Shown one piece after another: positions 45,888 through 55,288 of a DNA stretch of 62,008 bases (position 1 is its first letter; the number at the start of each line of letters is the position of its first letter). Both the position numbers and the translations under genes were made by a program. Source of the stretch: Actinomycetes bacterium (GTDB lineage Bacteria > Actinomycetota > Actinomycetes > Mycobacteriales > Mycobacteriaceae); assembly GCA_022601135.1 (NCBI GenBank), contig JAHZJB010000075.1, positions 1 through 62,008 of the forward strand, written 5' to 3'. The notes below the pieces were generated by a model that was not told the DNA's origin, did not search any database, and was given only the letters and a program-made list of their open reading frames with translations.

Positions 45888-46961
45888 GTGAGCATTCCCG
45901 GTAATCCGGCGGACATCACGCCCAAATGGCTCGGGGCGGTACTCGATGCCGAGGTCAGCAGCGTCGAAGTGGAGGCCATCGGCACCGGACAGACGGGTGC
46001 CACCTACCGCGTGACGGCAGAATATTCGTCCAGAACCAACTCAGCCGACCTACCCGGAAGTTTCGCGGTCAAACTCCCCGCCGCGGATGACAGTGTGCGC
46101 GAACGGGTAGCCCTCAGCTACCGCTCCGAAGTGGAGTTCTACTCAACGGTCCGCCCCCACGTGGCCATCCCGGTACCGGACTGCCTGCACTACGAGATCT
46201 CCTCCGACGGAACCGACTTCGTTCTGCTGATGGCAGATCTGTCCCCGGCGGTCCAGGGCGACCAAATCGCCGGCTGCAGCCCGTCCGAAGCGATGCTCGC
46301 CGTCGAGGCCCTCGCTGGATTGCACGGACCCAGCTGGGGCGACCGACGCTGGTTCGACCTTCCTTCGATCGTCATGCCGAAACCGGGTGATGCGGAGGCT
46401 GCCAGAGGACTCGGCGACGTCGCCGTCATGGCTGCCGGCATCACTCTGGACAAATTGGGCGCATCGGTCGACGACGAGGACCGAGAGACGCTGATCACGG
46501 CGATGAGCCTGGTGGCGACCTGGCTCACCGCGGAGTCGGAACGCTTCTCGCTGATGCACGGCGACTACCGCCTCGACAACCTGCTCTTCAATCCGGATCG
46601 CACCCGGGTGACGGTGGTCGACTGGCAGACCTTCGGACTCGGCCTGAGCACCCGGGACCTGGCGTACTTCGTTGCGACGAGCCTGCTGCCCGAGCTTCGC
46701 CCGACGGTTGAGCGCGACCTGGTCGAGGGCTACCATGCGGCGCTCTTGCGCTATGGCGTCACCGACTATGACAGCGAAAATTGTTGGCGGGACTACCGTT
46801 TAGGCGTTCTCCAGGCACCGCTGATCACCGCACTGGGGTTTGCGTTCGCCGGGTCCACCGAGCGCGGCGACGAGATGACCCTGACGATGCTGCGGCGCGG
46901 TTGCCGCGCCATCCGCGAGCTCGACACCATCGCATTGATCAGGTCCTACCGTTCGGCTTGA
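45888..46961 (+). CDS. APH/ecdysteroid-kinase-like phosphotransferase
   Basis: The ~357-residue protein is a kinase-like phosphotransferase. The catalytic loop is LMHGDYRLDNLLF (Asp is the base, Asn binds metal) and the DFG-equivalent is VTVVDWQTFGLG. A nucleotide-binding N-lobe with GQTGATYRVTAEY precedes it. Such proteins phosphorylate small molecules such as antibiotics, choline or steroids; no substrate is clear. The frame begins with TTG 45867, overlapping cobIJ, but GTG 45888 with GGGAGA nine bases before it is the better start. In M. tuberculosis this place holds Rv2067c, blaC, sigC, cobK and cobM instead. Its tail overlaps cobL on the other strand by 23 bases. Confidence 0.86.
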   Translation: MSIPGNPADITPKWLGAVLDAEVSSVEVEAIGTGQTGATYRVTAEYSSRTNSADLPGSFAVKLPAADDSVRERVALSYRSEVEFYSTVRPHVAIPVPDCLHYEISSDGTDFVLLMADLSPAVQGDQIAGCSPSEAMLAVEALAGLHGPSWGDRRWFDLPSIVMPKPGDAEAARGLGDVAVMAAGITLDKLGASVDDEDRETLITAMSLVATWLTAESERFSLMHGDYRLDNLLFNPDRTRVTVVDWQTFGLGLSTRDLAYFVATSLLPELRPTVERDLVEGYHAALLRYGVTDYDSENCWRDYRLGVLQAPLITALGFAFAGSTERGDEMTLTMLRRGCRAIRELDTIALIRSYRSA

Positions 46962-48144
46962 CGACTGACCACTGGGTCACCGGCATCGCCGGTCGCCAAC
47001 CGGTGAAGGAGCCCACCGGCTCGCCGCGGTAGTGCTGAAATCGCTGCAGGCTCCCGCCGAAACGGGAATAACACTGTGTAAGAACGGTTTCGGACTCCAC
47101 AGTCACCGCGTTGACCACAAGCCGACCGCCCCCCGAGAGCTTCGCCCAACATGCGTCGACCAGACCGGGCTGACTGACGCCGCCGCCGACGAAGATCGCC
47201 GCCGGTGATGCGGGCGCGCCGAACGACTGCGGTGCGTCGGACAGTACCTCGACAGGCACGCCGAAGGCGATCGCATTCCGCGCGATCCGCGTACGGCGGA
47301 CCTCGTCGCGTTCGAATGCCACAGCACGACAACTGGGTCCGCTGCGACACCACTCGATTGCGACACTGCCCGAGCCCGCTCCCACATCCCACAGCAGCTC
47401 TCCGGGTCGCGGCGCCAGCGCGGCCAGCGTGACCGCGCGGATGGACTGTTTCGTGATCTGCCCATCGTGGGCAAGCGCATCGTCGGGCAGCGTCGCACAC
47501 CGGCGCTCGTCGGGCAGATAACGCACAGCCATCACATTGAGGTCGTCGACATTCCCGGGCGGACGGGCAGCCCACTCACCCGCGGTGGACGAACGCCGCA
47601 GCTCCCGCGCCCCGCCGAGTTGCTCGAGGACGGTCAGCTCGGAATCGCCACGCCCGGTGTCGGTCAACAGCCGTGCCAACGCCGCAGGACTCGCATGGTC
47701 GCGCGACAGCACGATGGCCTGCCCCCCGCGGCGCACCGCGCTGTACGGTTCGGCGGAGACCAGACTGATCACCTCGGTGTCCTGCACCGACCAGCCGACT
47801 CTCGAACAGGCCAGGGTCACCGACGACACGTGAGGCAGCACCGTGACCCGATGCGGACCGTAGAGCCGGATCAGAGTACTGCCCACCCCGTGCAACAGCG
47901 GATCCCCACTGGCTATCGCGTGCACGTCGCCCTCGGCGGCGTCGAACATCGTGCGCAACGCGGGCAGCATCGGTGACGGCCACGGCCGCCTCTCCGCCGA
48001 GACGCTCCGATCCAAGAGATCCAGTTGCCGTTGCGAACCGTAGACCACCGTCGCCCTGGCCAGCTCGGCTCGTGAGGTGGCTGCCAGCCCCGCCATTCCG
48101 TCGGCACCGATACCCACCACAACGATCGCCCCGCCGGCGTTCAT
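46939..48144 (-). CDS. cobL: Precorrin-6Y C5,15-methyltransferase (decarboxylating) CobL
   Basis: The ~401-residue protein has an N-terminal CobE-like tetrapyrrole methylase domain (IVVVGIGADGMAGLAATSR) and a C-terminal SAM methyltransferase domain (GELLWDVGAGSGSVAIEW). It methylates C5 and C15 and removes the acetate carboxyl of precorrin-6Y. The frame extends to 48213, but the homologous start is ATG 48144, which overlaps the SDR stop by four bases. cobM and cobK, which directly accompany cobL in M. tuberculosis, are not next to it here. It converges on the phosphotransferase gene. Confidence 0.94.
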   Translation of the reverse strand: MNAGGAIVVVGIGADGMAGLAATSRAELARATVVYGSQRQLDLLDRSVSAERRPWPSPMLPALRTMFDAAEGDVHAIASGDPLLHGVGSTLIRLYGPHRVTVLPHVSSVTLACSRVGWSVQDTEVISLVSAEPYSAVRRGGQAIVLSRDHASPAALARLLTDTGRGDSELTVLEQLGGARELRRSSTAGEWAARPPGNVDDLNVMAVRYLPDERRCATLPDDALAHDGQITKQSIRAVTLAALAPRPGELLWDVGAGSGSVAIEWCRSGPSCRAVAFERDEVRRTRIARNAIAFGVPVEVLSDAPQSFGAPASPAAIFVGGGVSQPGLVDACWAKLSGGGRLVVNAVTVESETVLTQCYSRFGGSLQRFQHYRGEPVGSFTGWRPAMPVTQWSVVKPNGRT

Positions 48145-48923
48145 CGCGGCAACCTGCGCCACATCCATCGCGGCATCAGCTCCATTCCGGCGAACACCGG
48201 CTTCAGGATCCACGGCACCCAGACGGTGCGGCTGCCCCCGCCCCTGGCCAGCGCCCGCACCGTGGCCACCGCCACCTGCGCCGGAGTGCTGGAGAACGGT
48301 GCCGGCGACATGCCCTGGGTCATCCGGCCGACGACGAAGCCCGGCCGTACCAGCAGCAGCCGGACACTCGATCCGTGCAACGCGTCGGCGAGTCCGCTGC
48401 AGAATCCGTCCAGACCCGCTTTGGCCGAGCCGTACACGTAGTTCGCGCGACGCACCCGAACGCCTGCCACCGACGAGAACACCACCAATGTCCCCCGGCC
48501 CGCCGACCGCATCGTGTGGGCCAACACCGTCAGCAAGCTGACCTGCGCCACGTAGTCGGTGTGCGCGATGGCCGCCGCATGGTGGGGGTCGGTCTCGGCG
48601 CGGGCTTGATCACCGAGGATGCCGAACGCCAGCACCGCGGTGCCGATCGGGCCGTGACCGGCGGTGATCGCCTCGACGATACCGGGGTGCGAGGCGAGGT
48701 CGTCGGCATCGAAACGCTCGGTGTGCACCGCCACGGCACCCGCCTGCTTGAGAATGGCGACCTGCTCGTCCAGGTCTTCGGGTCTGCGGGCCGCCAGCAC
48801 CACGGTGGCACCGGGCGCCAGCCGCCGGGCGACCTCCACCCCGATCTCGCTGCGACCGCCGAAGACGACGAGAAGCTCACCGCCTCCGTCCGATCGATGG
48901 CTGCCGCCGTTCGTGTCCTTCAC
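48141..48923 (-). CDS. Short-chain dehydrogenase/reductase (Rv2073c-type)
   Basis: This ~260-residue SDR has the cofactor motif [17 protein letters not shown], a degenerate TGxxxGIG in which FGGRSEIG replaces the usual glycine pattern. It also has [23 protein letters not shown] with the catalytic Ser, Tyr and Lys. It is probably an NAD(P)-dependent oxidoreductase of unknown substrate. It overlaps cobL by four bases, as Rv2073c does with cobL. The frame extends to GTG 48956, but GTG 48923 has a CATAAT box seven bases upstream and leaves room for the divergent promoter, so I prefer it. Confidence 0.87.
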   Translation of the reverse strand: MKDTNGGSHRSDGGGELLVVFGGRSEIGVEVARRLAPGATVVLAARRPEDLDEQVAILKQAGAVAVHTERFDADDLASHPGIVEAITAGHGPIGTAVLAFGILGDQARAETDPHHAAAIAHTDYVAQVSLLTVLAHTMRSAGRGTLVVFSSVAGVRVRRANYVYGSAKAGLDGFCSGLADALHGSSVRLLLVRPGFVVGRMTQGMSPAPFSSTPAQVAVATVRALARGGGSRTVWVPWILKPVFAGMELMPRWMWRRLPR

Positions 48924-48930
48924 GGTTGCG

Positions 48931-48936
48931 ATTATG
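48931..48936 (-). promoter_or_regulatory. Candidate -10 box for the SDR-cobL operon
   Basis: On the minus strand CATAAT differs from TATAAT at one base and ends seven bases before GTG 48923. It implies a leaderless mRNA for the SDR and cobL genes. Confidence 0.45.
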
Positions 48937-48944
48937 TCCTGCGC

Positions 48945-48950
48945 TAGCGT
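48945..48950 (+). promoter_or_regulatory. Candidate -10 box for the Rv2074-like gene
   Basis: TAGCGT fits TANNNT and ends eight bases before ATG 48959. Together with the minus-strand box it packs two opposite promoters into 35 bases. Confidence 0.4.
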
Positions 48951-48958
48951 GGTCACCG

Positions 48959-49384
48959 ATGGCTACACCTCGCCGCAAGACAACGACGCGGCTCACCGAC
49001 GATGCTCTGGCGTTTCTGACCGAACGTCACCTGGCCATGTTGACGACGCTGCGCTCGGATCAGTCGCCGCATGTGGTGGCGGTCGGTTTCACCTTCGATC
49101 CCAAGACACACATCGCCCGGGTCATCACCTCGGGCGGTTCCCAGAAGGCCGTCAATGCCGAGCAGCGCGGCGTCGCGGTGCTCAGCCAGGTGGACGGAGC
49201 CCGCTGGCTGTCCCTGGAAGGCAAGGCCACCGTGCACACTGACGGAGAAGCCGTCCGCGACGCCGAATTGCGCTACGCCCAGCGCTACCGCACGCCGCGC
49301 GCCAACCCCAAACGCGTGGTGATCGAAGTTCGCGTCGAGCGGGTGTTGGGATCGTCCGATCTGCTGGACCGCGGGGACGACTGA
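48959..49384 (+). CDS. F420-dependent PPOX-class reductase, Rv2074-like
   Basis: The 141-residue split-barrel protein matches Rv2074, described as an F420H2-dependent biliverdin reductase. Visible parts are [30 protein letters not shown], the central [16 protein letters not shown] and the C-terminal [15 protein letters not shown]. The gene starts two to 36 bases from the divergent SDR start, with no room for a leader of normal size. It converges on the peptidase gene with only three bases between. The substrate assignment rests on the characterised homologue. Confidence 0.9.
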   Translation: MATPRRKTTTRLTDDALAFLTERHLAMLTTLRSDQSPHVVAVGFTFDPKTHIARVITSGGSQKAVNAEQRGVAVLSQVDGARWLSLEGKATVHTDGEAVRDAELRYAQRYRTPRANPKRVVIEVRVERVLGSSDLLDRGDD

Positions 49385-49387
49385 GCA

Positions 49388-50530
49388 CTACGGGGATTCG
49401 GTCGGACCGGCGGGGACCACGACGAGGTCGCGCGGACGATGGTTCACCGACAACGCACCGTCGGCTGTGACTATCACGATGTCCTCGATGCGCGCCCCCC
49501 ACTGTCCGGGAAAATAGATGCCCGGCTCGACCGAGAACGCCATCCCCTCCTGCAACGGCAGCGAGTTCCCGGCCACGATGTAGGGCTCCTCGTGCACCGA
49601 CAGACCGATTCCGTGTCCGGTGCGGTGCACGAACGCCTCCGCCAGACCCTCCGCGGCGAGCACGTCGCGTGCGGCCGCGTCGACCTGTTCGGCGGTGACG
49701 CCGGGCCGCACCGCGTCGACGGCGGCGCACTGAGCTCGCTGCAGCACCGCGTACCGCCTGGCCACCTCGGCGTCCGGTTCGCCCAGGCAGTAGGTGCGGG
49801 TGGAGTCGGAGTTGTAGCCCGGGTCGTAGGGTCCACCGATGTCAACGACGACGACGTCGCCGGCCTGGAGCTCACGATCCGAGCATTCGTGGTGCGGGTC
49901 CGCCCCGTGCGGACCCGATCCGACGATGATGAAGGCGACCTCCGAATGCCCTTCGGCGACAATCGCTTCAGCAATATCGGCGGCCACCTCGGCCTCGGTA
50001 CGTCCAGGTTTCAGAAACCCGGGTACCCGCGCGTGCACCCGGTCGATCGCCGCGCCGGCCTTGTGCAGCGCCTCGACCTCGGCGGGATCCTTGATCATCC
50101 GCAGCGTGCGCAGGACATCGGTGGCCAGCCTCGGGACCTTGCCGAGGATGTCGGCCAGCGGCAGCAGGTGCAGGGCCGGCATCGAATCGGTGACAGCAGT
50201 GGCGACGCCCGGCGCACCGAGCGCATCGACCACCAGCCGGTAGGGGTCTTCACCGTCCACCCAATCACGCACAAAGATGCCGAGGTCAGGCACTGCGGAC
50301 TCGCTGAGCGACGCGAGCTCCAGGCGGGGCACCACGATCGTCGGGTCGCCGACCGCGGGCAGCACCAAGGCGGTCAGCCGTTCGAAGGTTTGCGCGGGTG
50401 ACCCGACGAGGTAGCGCAGGTCATAGCCGGGGGTCACAATCAGGCCCGCGAGCCCGGCACGTTCGGCGGCGCGGGCGGCGGCGGCCAATCGCCGCGCGTA
50501 CACATCGGTGCTGAATCGACCTCGAGTCAT
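49388..50530 (-). CDS. pepE: M24 family Xaa-Pro peptidase (PepE/Rv2089c-type)
   Basis: The 380-residue metallopeptidase has an N-terminal creatinase-like domain and a C-terminal pita-bread domain with the metal ligands. Those visible are DIGGPYDPGYNSDSTRTY (two Asp), HRTGHGIGLSVHEEPYI (His), VEPGIY (Glu) and RIEDIV (Glu). Such enzymes cleave Xaa-Pro dipeptides or N-terminal Xaa-Pro bonds using two Mn or Co ions. No signal peptide, so cytoplasmic. ATG 50530 lies six bases after a TAGCCT box. Next to the 5'-3' exonuclease gene, as Rv2089c/Rv2090 in M. tuberculosis. Confidence 0.93.
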   Translation of the reverse strand: MTRGRFSTDVYARRLAAAARAAERAGLAGLIVTPGYDLRYLVGSPAQTFERLTALVLPAVGDPTIVVPRLELASLSESAVPDLGIFVRDWVDGEDPYRLVVDALGAPGVATAVTDSMPALHLLPLADILGKVPRLATDVLRTLRMIKDPAEVEALHKAGAAIDRVHARVPGFLKPGRTEAEVAADIAEAIVAEGHSEVAFIIVGSGPHGADPHHECSDRELQAGDVVVVDIGGPYDPGYNSDSTRTYCLGEPDAEVARRYAVLQRAQCAAVDAVRPGVTAEQVDAAARDVLAAEGLAEAFVHRTGHGIGLSVHEEPYIVAGNSLPLQEGMAFSVEPGIYFPGQWGARIEDIVIVTADGALSVNHRPRDLVVVPAGPTESP

Positions 50531-50536
50531 GGGGCC

Positions 50537-50542
50537 AGGCTA
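50537..50542 (-). promoter_or_regulatory. Candidate -10 box for the peptidase gene
   Basis: On the minus strand TAGCCT fits TANNNT and ends six bases before ATG 50530, suggesting a leaderless transcript. The same hexamer and spacing occur before the lipoprotein gene at 31756. Confidence 0.4.
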
Positions 50543-50565
50543 ATCCCGAACCTCGCCCCCCTTTC

Positions 50566-50625
50566 GCGAGCAGACGCAAAGGTGCCCCTTCAGGCCCCGA
50601 ATTGGGGCAGTTTGCGTCTGTTCGC
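50566..50625. repeat. 60-bp imperfect inverted repeat between divergent genes
   Basis: Outer arms GCGAGCAGACGCAAA (50566-50580) and TTTGCGTCTGTTCGC (50611-50625) pair at 14 of 15 positions. Inner arms TGCCCC and GGGGCA also pair. The whole forms a hairpin with a 15-base loop. It fills the region between the peptidase and exonuclease genes. It may be a mobile or dispersed mycobacterial palindromic repeat, or a regulatory site. Confidence 0.7.
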
Positions 50626-50656
50626 GCGGAAAGCGTGCCTGGCAGGATGACACAAC

Positions 50657-51616
50657 ATGAGTGAATCCCCCGTGCTGCTCCTGGACGGCGCCAGCATGTG
50701 GTTCCGCTCGTACTTCGGCGTTCCATCGTCGATCACCGCGCCAGACGGGCGGCCGGTCAACGCGCTGCGGGGCTTCCTGGACAATGTCGCGACGCTCATC
50801 GCCAATGAGCAACCGCACCGACTGGTGGTGTGCCGCGACGACGACTGGCGCCCGCAGTGGCGCGTCGACCTGATCCCGTCCTACAAGGCGCAGCGTGTCG
50901 CCGCGCCGAACCCCCCCGGTGAACCTGACGTCGAAGAAGTACCCGACGATCTCACCCCGCAGGTCGACATGATTCTGGAGCTTCTCGACGCATTCGGGAT
51001 CGCCACGGCAGGGGCGCCGGAGGCCGAGGCCGATGACGTGCTCGGCACGCTGGCCCACCGGGAACGCCGCGACCCGGTCGTGGTCGTCAGCGGTGACCGC
51101 GACCTCTTCCAGGTGGTGCGCGACGAGCCGGTACCTGTCCGAGTGCTGTATCTCGGCCGCGGACTGGCCAGAGCAACGATGTACGGCCCGGTGGAGCTCG
51201 CCGACAGCTACGGAGTGCCCGTCCAACGTGCCGGGCCGGCGTACGCGGAGTTGGCGCTGCTGCGCGGAGACCCCTCCGACGGACTCGCCGGCGTGCCGGG
51301 TATCGGCGAGAAGACCGCGGCGACGCTGTTGTCACAACATGAGTCGCTGGAACAGATCCTGATCGCCAGCCGGGACCCGCATTCCGCGCTGTCCAAAGGT
51401 CACCGCGCCAAGCTACTGGCCGCTGCTGACTACATCCAGAAAGCAGAGCCGGTCGTGCGAGTCGCCACCGATGCCGACGTCACCCTGTCCACAGCTAACG
51501 ACGCGCTGCCCCGGGCCGCCGCGCAACCGGGGAAGGTCGACAAACTCGCACAGCGCTACGGCGTGTCGTCATCGATCGGGCGGCTGCAAAAAGCGCTCGA
51601 CGACCTGCCGGGTTGA
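50657..51616 (+). CDS. Standalone 5'-3' exonuclease (Rv2090-type)
   Basis: The 319-residue protein has the PIN-like 5' nuclease domain without a polymerase. It includes [34 protein letters not shown], the acidic cluster [11 protein letters not shown] and [12 protein letters not shown]. The helix-three-turn-helix [14 protein letters not shown] follows. Such nucleases act on flap structures in repair or RNA primer removal, as the related domain of DNA polymerase I does. The ATG at 50657 follows an AGGA at somewhat long spacing. The 127-base upstream region is shared with the peptidase promoter and holds the large inverted repeat. Confidence 0.92.
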   Translation: MSESPVLLLDGASMWFRSYFGVPSSITAPDGRPVNALRGFLDNVATLIANEQPHRLVVCRDDDWRPQWRVDLIPSYKAQRVAAPNPPGEPDVEEVPDDLTPQVDMILELLDAFGIATAGAPEAEADDVLGTLAHRERRDPVVVVSGDRDLFQVVRDEPVPVRVLYLGRGLARATMYGPVELADSYGVPVQRAGPAYAELALLRGDPSDGLAGVPGIGEKTAATLLSQHESLEQILIASRDPHSALSKGHRAKLLAAADYIQKAEPVVRVATDADVTLSTANDALPRAAAQPGKVDKLAQRYGVSSSIGRLQKALDDLPG

Positions 51617-51636
51617 CCTCGATCGCCGCACCAGCG

Positions 51637-52422
51637 CTACTTCGGGCGGCCGACCTCGAAGGTTCCTTCGTCATCCTGGAACGTCACCGTCACCTGACGT
51701 TTGGTGCCGTCGATGCTGACCTCGCAGTTGAAGGTGTCACCCTTTTTGACCGTCGGGCTCACACCGTTATTGCACTTGACGGCGTTGACGTTCTTGGCCC
51801 CGTAGCCGTTGGTCTCATCGGTAAGGATCTGTTGGACGCCTGATTGGGCGGCGTTGACATCGAGCTTCGTCGTCACGAAGAAACCCGGCGTCCAGAAGCC
51901 CAGCACCAACACGACCCCGATGATGAGGGCGGCGAGCAGGCCGACAACCCCACCGATGACGGCCAGTGAACGCTTCGAGCTCTCCTCGGCACCCGGCGCG
52001 GCGTATCCGCCGGCGGGGTACTGGCCGTACTGCCCCGGCTGTTGGCCGTACTGGCCGGGGGGTTGGCCTGGCTGTTGGCCTGGCTGTTGGCCGTAGCCCG
52101 GTTGCTGGCCGTATGCAGCACCCGGCTGACCGTACTGGCCGGGCGGCGGGTAGCCGGCGGGGTTGTATTCGGTCGGCTGCTGACCGTATTGATCACCCTG
52201 CTGATACTGCTGCGGCGGATACGGCGGTGGCTGGGTGGGCTGCTGATACTGCGGATACTGCTGCGGCGGGTACGCCGGCGGCTGCCACGATGGCTGCTCG
52301 CCCCCGGCCGCCGGCGGCTGGTCAGAACCCGGGGTTGGCGGCTGCCACCCCTGATTGCCCGCCGATTCGCCTGCCGATTCCCCAGCTGGCTGCGTCGGGT
52401 CAGATCCCTGCGGTCCGCTCAT
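51637..52422 (-). CDS. Pro/Gln/Tyr-rich membrane protein with DUF4333 domain (Rv2091c-type)
   Basis: The 261-residue protein starts with a long cytoplasmic region rich in Pro, Gln, Gly and Tyr (residues ~25-145), built of loose repeats such as [11 protein letters not shown] and [20 protein letters not shown]. One transmembrane helix (~155-177) follows. An extracytoplasmic DUF4333 domain contains two cysteines ([17 protein letters not shown]), which probably form a disulfide. The frame extends to 52491, but ATG 52422 after AAGGAGAG is the start. Function unknown; such Pro-rich tails often bind cytoskeletal or cell-division proteins. Conserved position before helY. Confidence 0.9.
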   Translation of the reverse strand: MSGPQGSDPTQPAGESAGESAGNQGWQPPTPGSDQPPAAGGEQPSWQPPAYPPQQYPQYQQPTQPPPYPPQQYQQGDQYGQQPTEYNPAGYPPPGQYGQPGAAYGQQPGYGQQPGQQPGQPPGQYGQQPGQYGQYPAGGYAAPGAEESSKRSLAVIGGVVGLLAALIIGVVLVLGFWTPGFFVTTKLDVNAAQSGVQQILTDETNGYGAKNVNAVKCNNGVSPTVKKGDTFNCEVSIDGTKRQVTVTFQDDEGTFEVGRPK

Positions 52423-52477
52423 TTCTCTCCTTGGTCGTCCGCGGCTGATGTGCCGGTTTCTGGCCTGCTGCCACACA

Positions 52478-55288
52478 CTACCCCGCATCAACAGCTACGA
52501 CTCCGCGCCGAACGCCGTTAATCGCGCGTTTCGCGGTCGTCCGCAACGTCGGCGACGGGGCAGCGTTGCGGACCTGGTCTGCCAAGTCCAGCACCTGACG
52601 GCACCACCTCACGAAGTCGCCCGCCGACATCGCGGAACCAACGCCAGCACTATCAGAAGCGGCCAACGCCGCGGTCAGGTCGCCGGTGCTGACCCACGTG
52701 TGAATCGCGGCGACGAAACCGTCGTCGGGTTCCCGGCTCTGCGTGATTCTGTGCCGCTGCTCATCGGCACGTAGCTCGGTCCACAACGTGCGGGTCTGAT
52801 TCAACGCGCCGCGCAACCGGCCGCTGGGCACGTGGAAGCCGTCCGGCGAGCCGTGTCCGTCGCGACGCGACTCGTAGAGCACGGAGGACAATGCGGCGGC
52901 GAGTTCAGCCGCGTCCAACCCCTCCCATACCCCCGAGCGCAGGCACTCGGCAACCAGCAGGTCGCTTTCGCTGTAGATGCGAGCCAGCAATCGGCCGTCG
53001 CCGGTCACCGTGGGGCCGGACGAACTCGCCGAACGATCCTCTGGACCCGGCGTGTCCCCGGCGTCGACGATGAATCCACGCTCGGTGAGCAGCACCACGA
53101 TCCGATCGAAGGTCCGCGCCAGGGAGTTCGTCGCCGCAGCGATCTTGCTTCGCAGCTGTTCGTTGTCACGTTCGATCTTGAGGTAACGCTCGGCGATGCG
53201 CACCTTGTCTTCGCGGTCAGGTAAATGATGGGCGCGATGCGCTCGCACCCGGGTGCGCAGCACGGCAAGTTCGGGATCGACGTCGGGCTCGGGAGGCGGA
53301 CCACTTCGGCGGCGTCCGACCGAAGTGATGTCGCTCCGCGCGGCGGCCGAGCGCAGTGCCGACGCCAGGTCGCGGCGCGCCCGCGGATTGCGATGCTCAA
53401 CCCGCTTGGGCAGCGGCATCGTACCAACCGGCCCAGCGGCGTTCGAGTAGTCCGCAGACGAGATTCGGCCCGCCCAACGGTGTTCGGACAACACCAACGG
53501 CCGAGGATCCGCGTCGTCGCGCGCGGGTTCCAGCACGACCGCCACCCCGCTGCGGCGCCCGTGGGCAATGGTGATGATGTCGCCGCGGCGCAGCGCGATG
53601 AGGGCCTCGTTGGCGGCCTGACGACGCTGCAGCCGCGACGCCCGCGACTGCGCGCGCTCCCGTTGTGAAATCTGAGCCCGCAACCGGGCGTAGTCGAGGA
53701 TCGGCGAGTCGGGTCCGCCGAGTTCGGCCGCGAGCTCGCCCAGAAGCCGCTCTCCCCGCTCGACGCCGCGCACCAGACCGACGACCGAACGATCGGCCTG
53801 ATACTGCGCGAAGGACCGTTCCAGCAGCTCATGTGCCTGCTTCGGACCCATCTGATGTACCAGGTTGATGGTCATGTTGTAGGTGGGTGCGAACGAGCTT
53901 CGCAACGGGAACGTCCGGGTGGATGCCAACCCGGCGACCTCGGCCGGGTCGGCAGTGCTTTCGTTTGGGTTCCACAACACCACCGCATGGCCCTCGACGT
54001 CGATGCCGCGACGCCCCGCGCGGCCGGTGAGCTGCGTGTACTCACCCGGCGTCAATGGCATGTGCTGCTCACCGTTGAACTTGACCAACCGCTCGAGCAC
54101 CACGGTGCGGGCCGGCATATTGATCCCCAGCGCCAGTGTCTCCGTGGCGAATACAGCCTTCACCAGACCAGCGGTGAACAACTCTTCCACGGTGTGCCGG
54201 AAGACCGGCAACATGCCCGCGTGGTGGGCTGCCAAGCCCCGGAGCAGCGCCTCCCGCCATTCGTGAAAGTCCAGCACGACCAGATCGGAGTCGTTGAGGT
54301 CGGCCGTTCGGCGGTCCACGATCTCGGCGATGCGCTCCCGCTCCTCCGTCGTGGTCAGCCGAAGCGACGAGCGCAGGCACTGCTTGACTGCGGCATCGCA
54401 ACCCGCTCGGGAGAAGATGAAGGTGATGGCCGGCAGCAGACCGCCGCGCTCGAGCACGGTGATCACGTCGGGGCGGCGTGGGGTCCGGACCAGGCTCGGC
54501 CGCCCCACCCGTCCCCGGCCTCGCGGCTGCCAGTCCGCGAGTCGGTCGGCTTCGCGCCGATGCGCGATGTGGCGCAGCAACTCCGGGTCCACCGGTAGAT
54601 CCCGGCCCGGCTCAGCCGGGCCGGACGCCCGGTAGTCGAACAGGTCGAGCAGTCGCTTGCCGACCATCACGTGCTGCCACAGCGGTACCGGCCGGTGCTC
54701 ATCGACGACTACGGCGGTGTCACCGCGAACCGTTTGGATCCAACCCCCGAACTCCTCGGCGTTGCTCACCGTCGCGGACAGGCTCACCAGTAGAACGTCG
54801 TCAGACAGATGCAGGATCACCTCTTCCCACACCGCGCCGCGCATTCGGTCGGCCAGGAAATGTACTTCGTCCATCACGACGTAGGAGAGCCCCTGCAAGG
54901 CAGGGGAATCCGCGTAGAGCATGTTGCGCAGAACTTCGGTTGTCATGACCACGACATCGGCGTCGCCGTTGATAGCCTGGTCGCCGGTGAGCAGACCGAT
55001 GCGCTGAGGCCCGTAGCGTTGCACCAGATCGCTGTGCTTTTGGTTACTCAGCGCTTTGATCGGTGTGGTGTAGAAGCATTTTCGGCCCGCGGCCAGCGCA
55101 AGGTGCACCGCGAACTCGCCAACGACCGTCTTGCCGGCGCCTGTCGGCGCGCACACCAGGACACCGTGGCCTTGTGCCAGTGCCTCGCAGGCTTGACGTT
55201 GGAAGCTATCCAGCGTGAAGGGCAACTCTGCGCTGAACTCGGAGACCTCGGTGAGAGCGGACGCCGGCCGCTCAGGTCGCGTCGTCAT
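52478..55288 (-). CDS. helY: Ski2-like RNA/DNA helicase HelY
   Basis: The 936-residue SF2 helicase has Walker A in [14 protein letters not shown] (Lys53), the DEVH box in [16 protein letters not shown] and motif VI in [12 protein letters not shown]. The C-terminal third resembles the DSHCT region of Ski2/Mtr4 relatives. HelY probably acts in RNA turnover, but direct evidence is limited. The frame extends to 55381, but ATG 55288 gives the usual N-terminus and overlaps the tatC end by 17 bases. The order tatA-tatC-helY is conserved in mycobacteria. Confidence 0.95.
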   Translation of the reverse strand: MTTRPERPASALTEVSEFSAELPFTLDSFQRQACEALAQGHGVLVCAPTGAGKTVVGEFAVHLALAAGRKCFYTTPIKALSNQKHSDLVQRYGPQRIGLLTGDQAINGDADVVVMTTEVLRNMLYADSPALQGLSYVVMDEVHFLADRMRGAVWEEVILHLSDDVLLVSLSATVSNAEEFGGWIQTVRGDTAVVVDEHRPVPLWQHVMVGKRLLDLFDYRASGPAEPGRDLPVDPELLRHIAHRREADRLADWQPRGRGRVGRPSLVRTPRRPDVITVLERGGLLPAITFIFSRAGCDAAVKQCLRSSLRLTTTEERERIAEIVDRRTADLNDSDLVVLDFHEWREALLRGLAAHHAGMLPVFRHTVEELFTAGLVKAVFATETLALGINMPARTVVLERLVKFNGEQHMPLTPGEYTQLTGRAGRRGIDVEGHAVVLWNPNESTADPAEVAGLASTRTFPLRSSFAPTYNMTINLVHQMGPKQAHELLERSFAQYQADRSVVGLVRGVERGERLLGELAAELGGPDSPILDYARLRAQISQRERAQSRASRLQRRQAANEALIALRRGDIITIAHGRRSGVAVVLEPARDDADPRPLVLSEHRWAGRISSADYSNAAGPVGTMPLPKRVEHRNPRARRDLASALRSAAARSDITSVGRRRSGPPPEPDVDPELAVLRTRVRAHRAHHLPDREDKVRIAERYLKIERDNEQLRSKIAAATNSLARTFDRIVVLLTERGFIVDAGDTPGPEDRSASSSGPTVTGDGRLLARIYSESDLLVAECLRSGVWEGLDAAELAAALSSVLYESRRDGHGSPDGFHVPSGRLRGALNQTRTLWTELRADEQRHRITQSREPDDGFVAAIHTWVSTGDLTAALAASDSAGVGSAMSAGDFVRWCRQVLDLADQVRNAAPSPTLRTTAKRAINGVRRGVVAVDAG

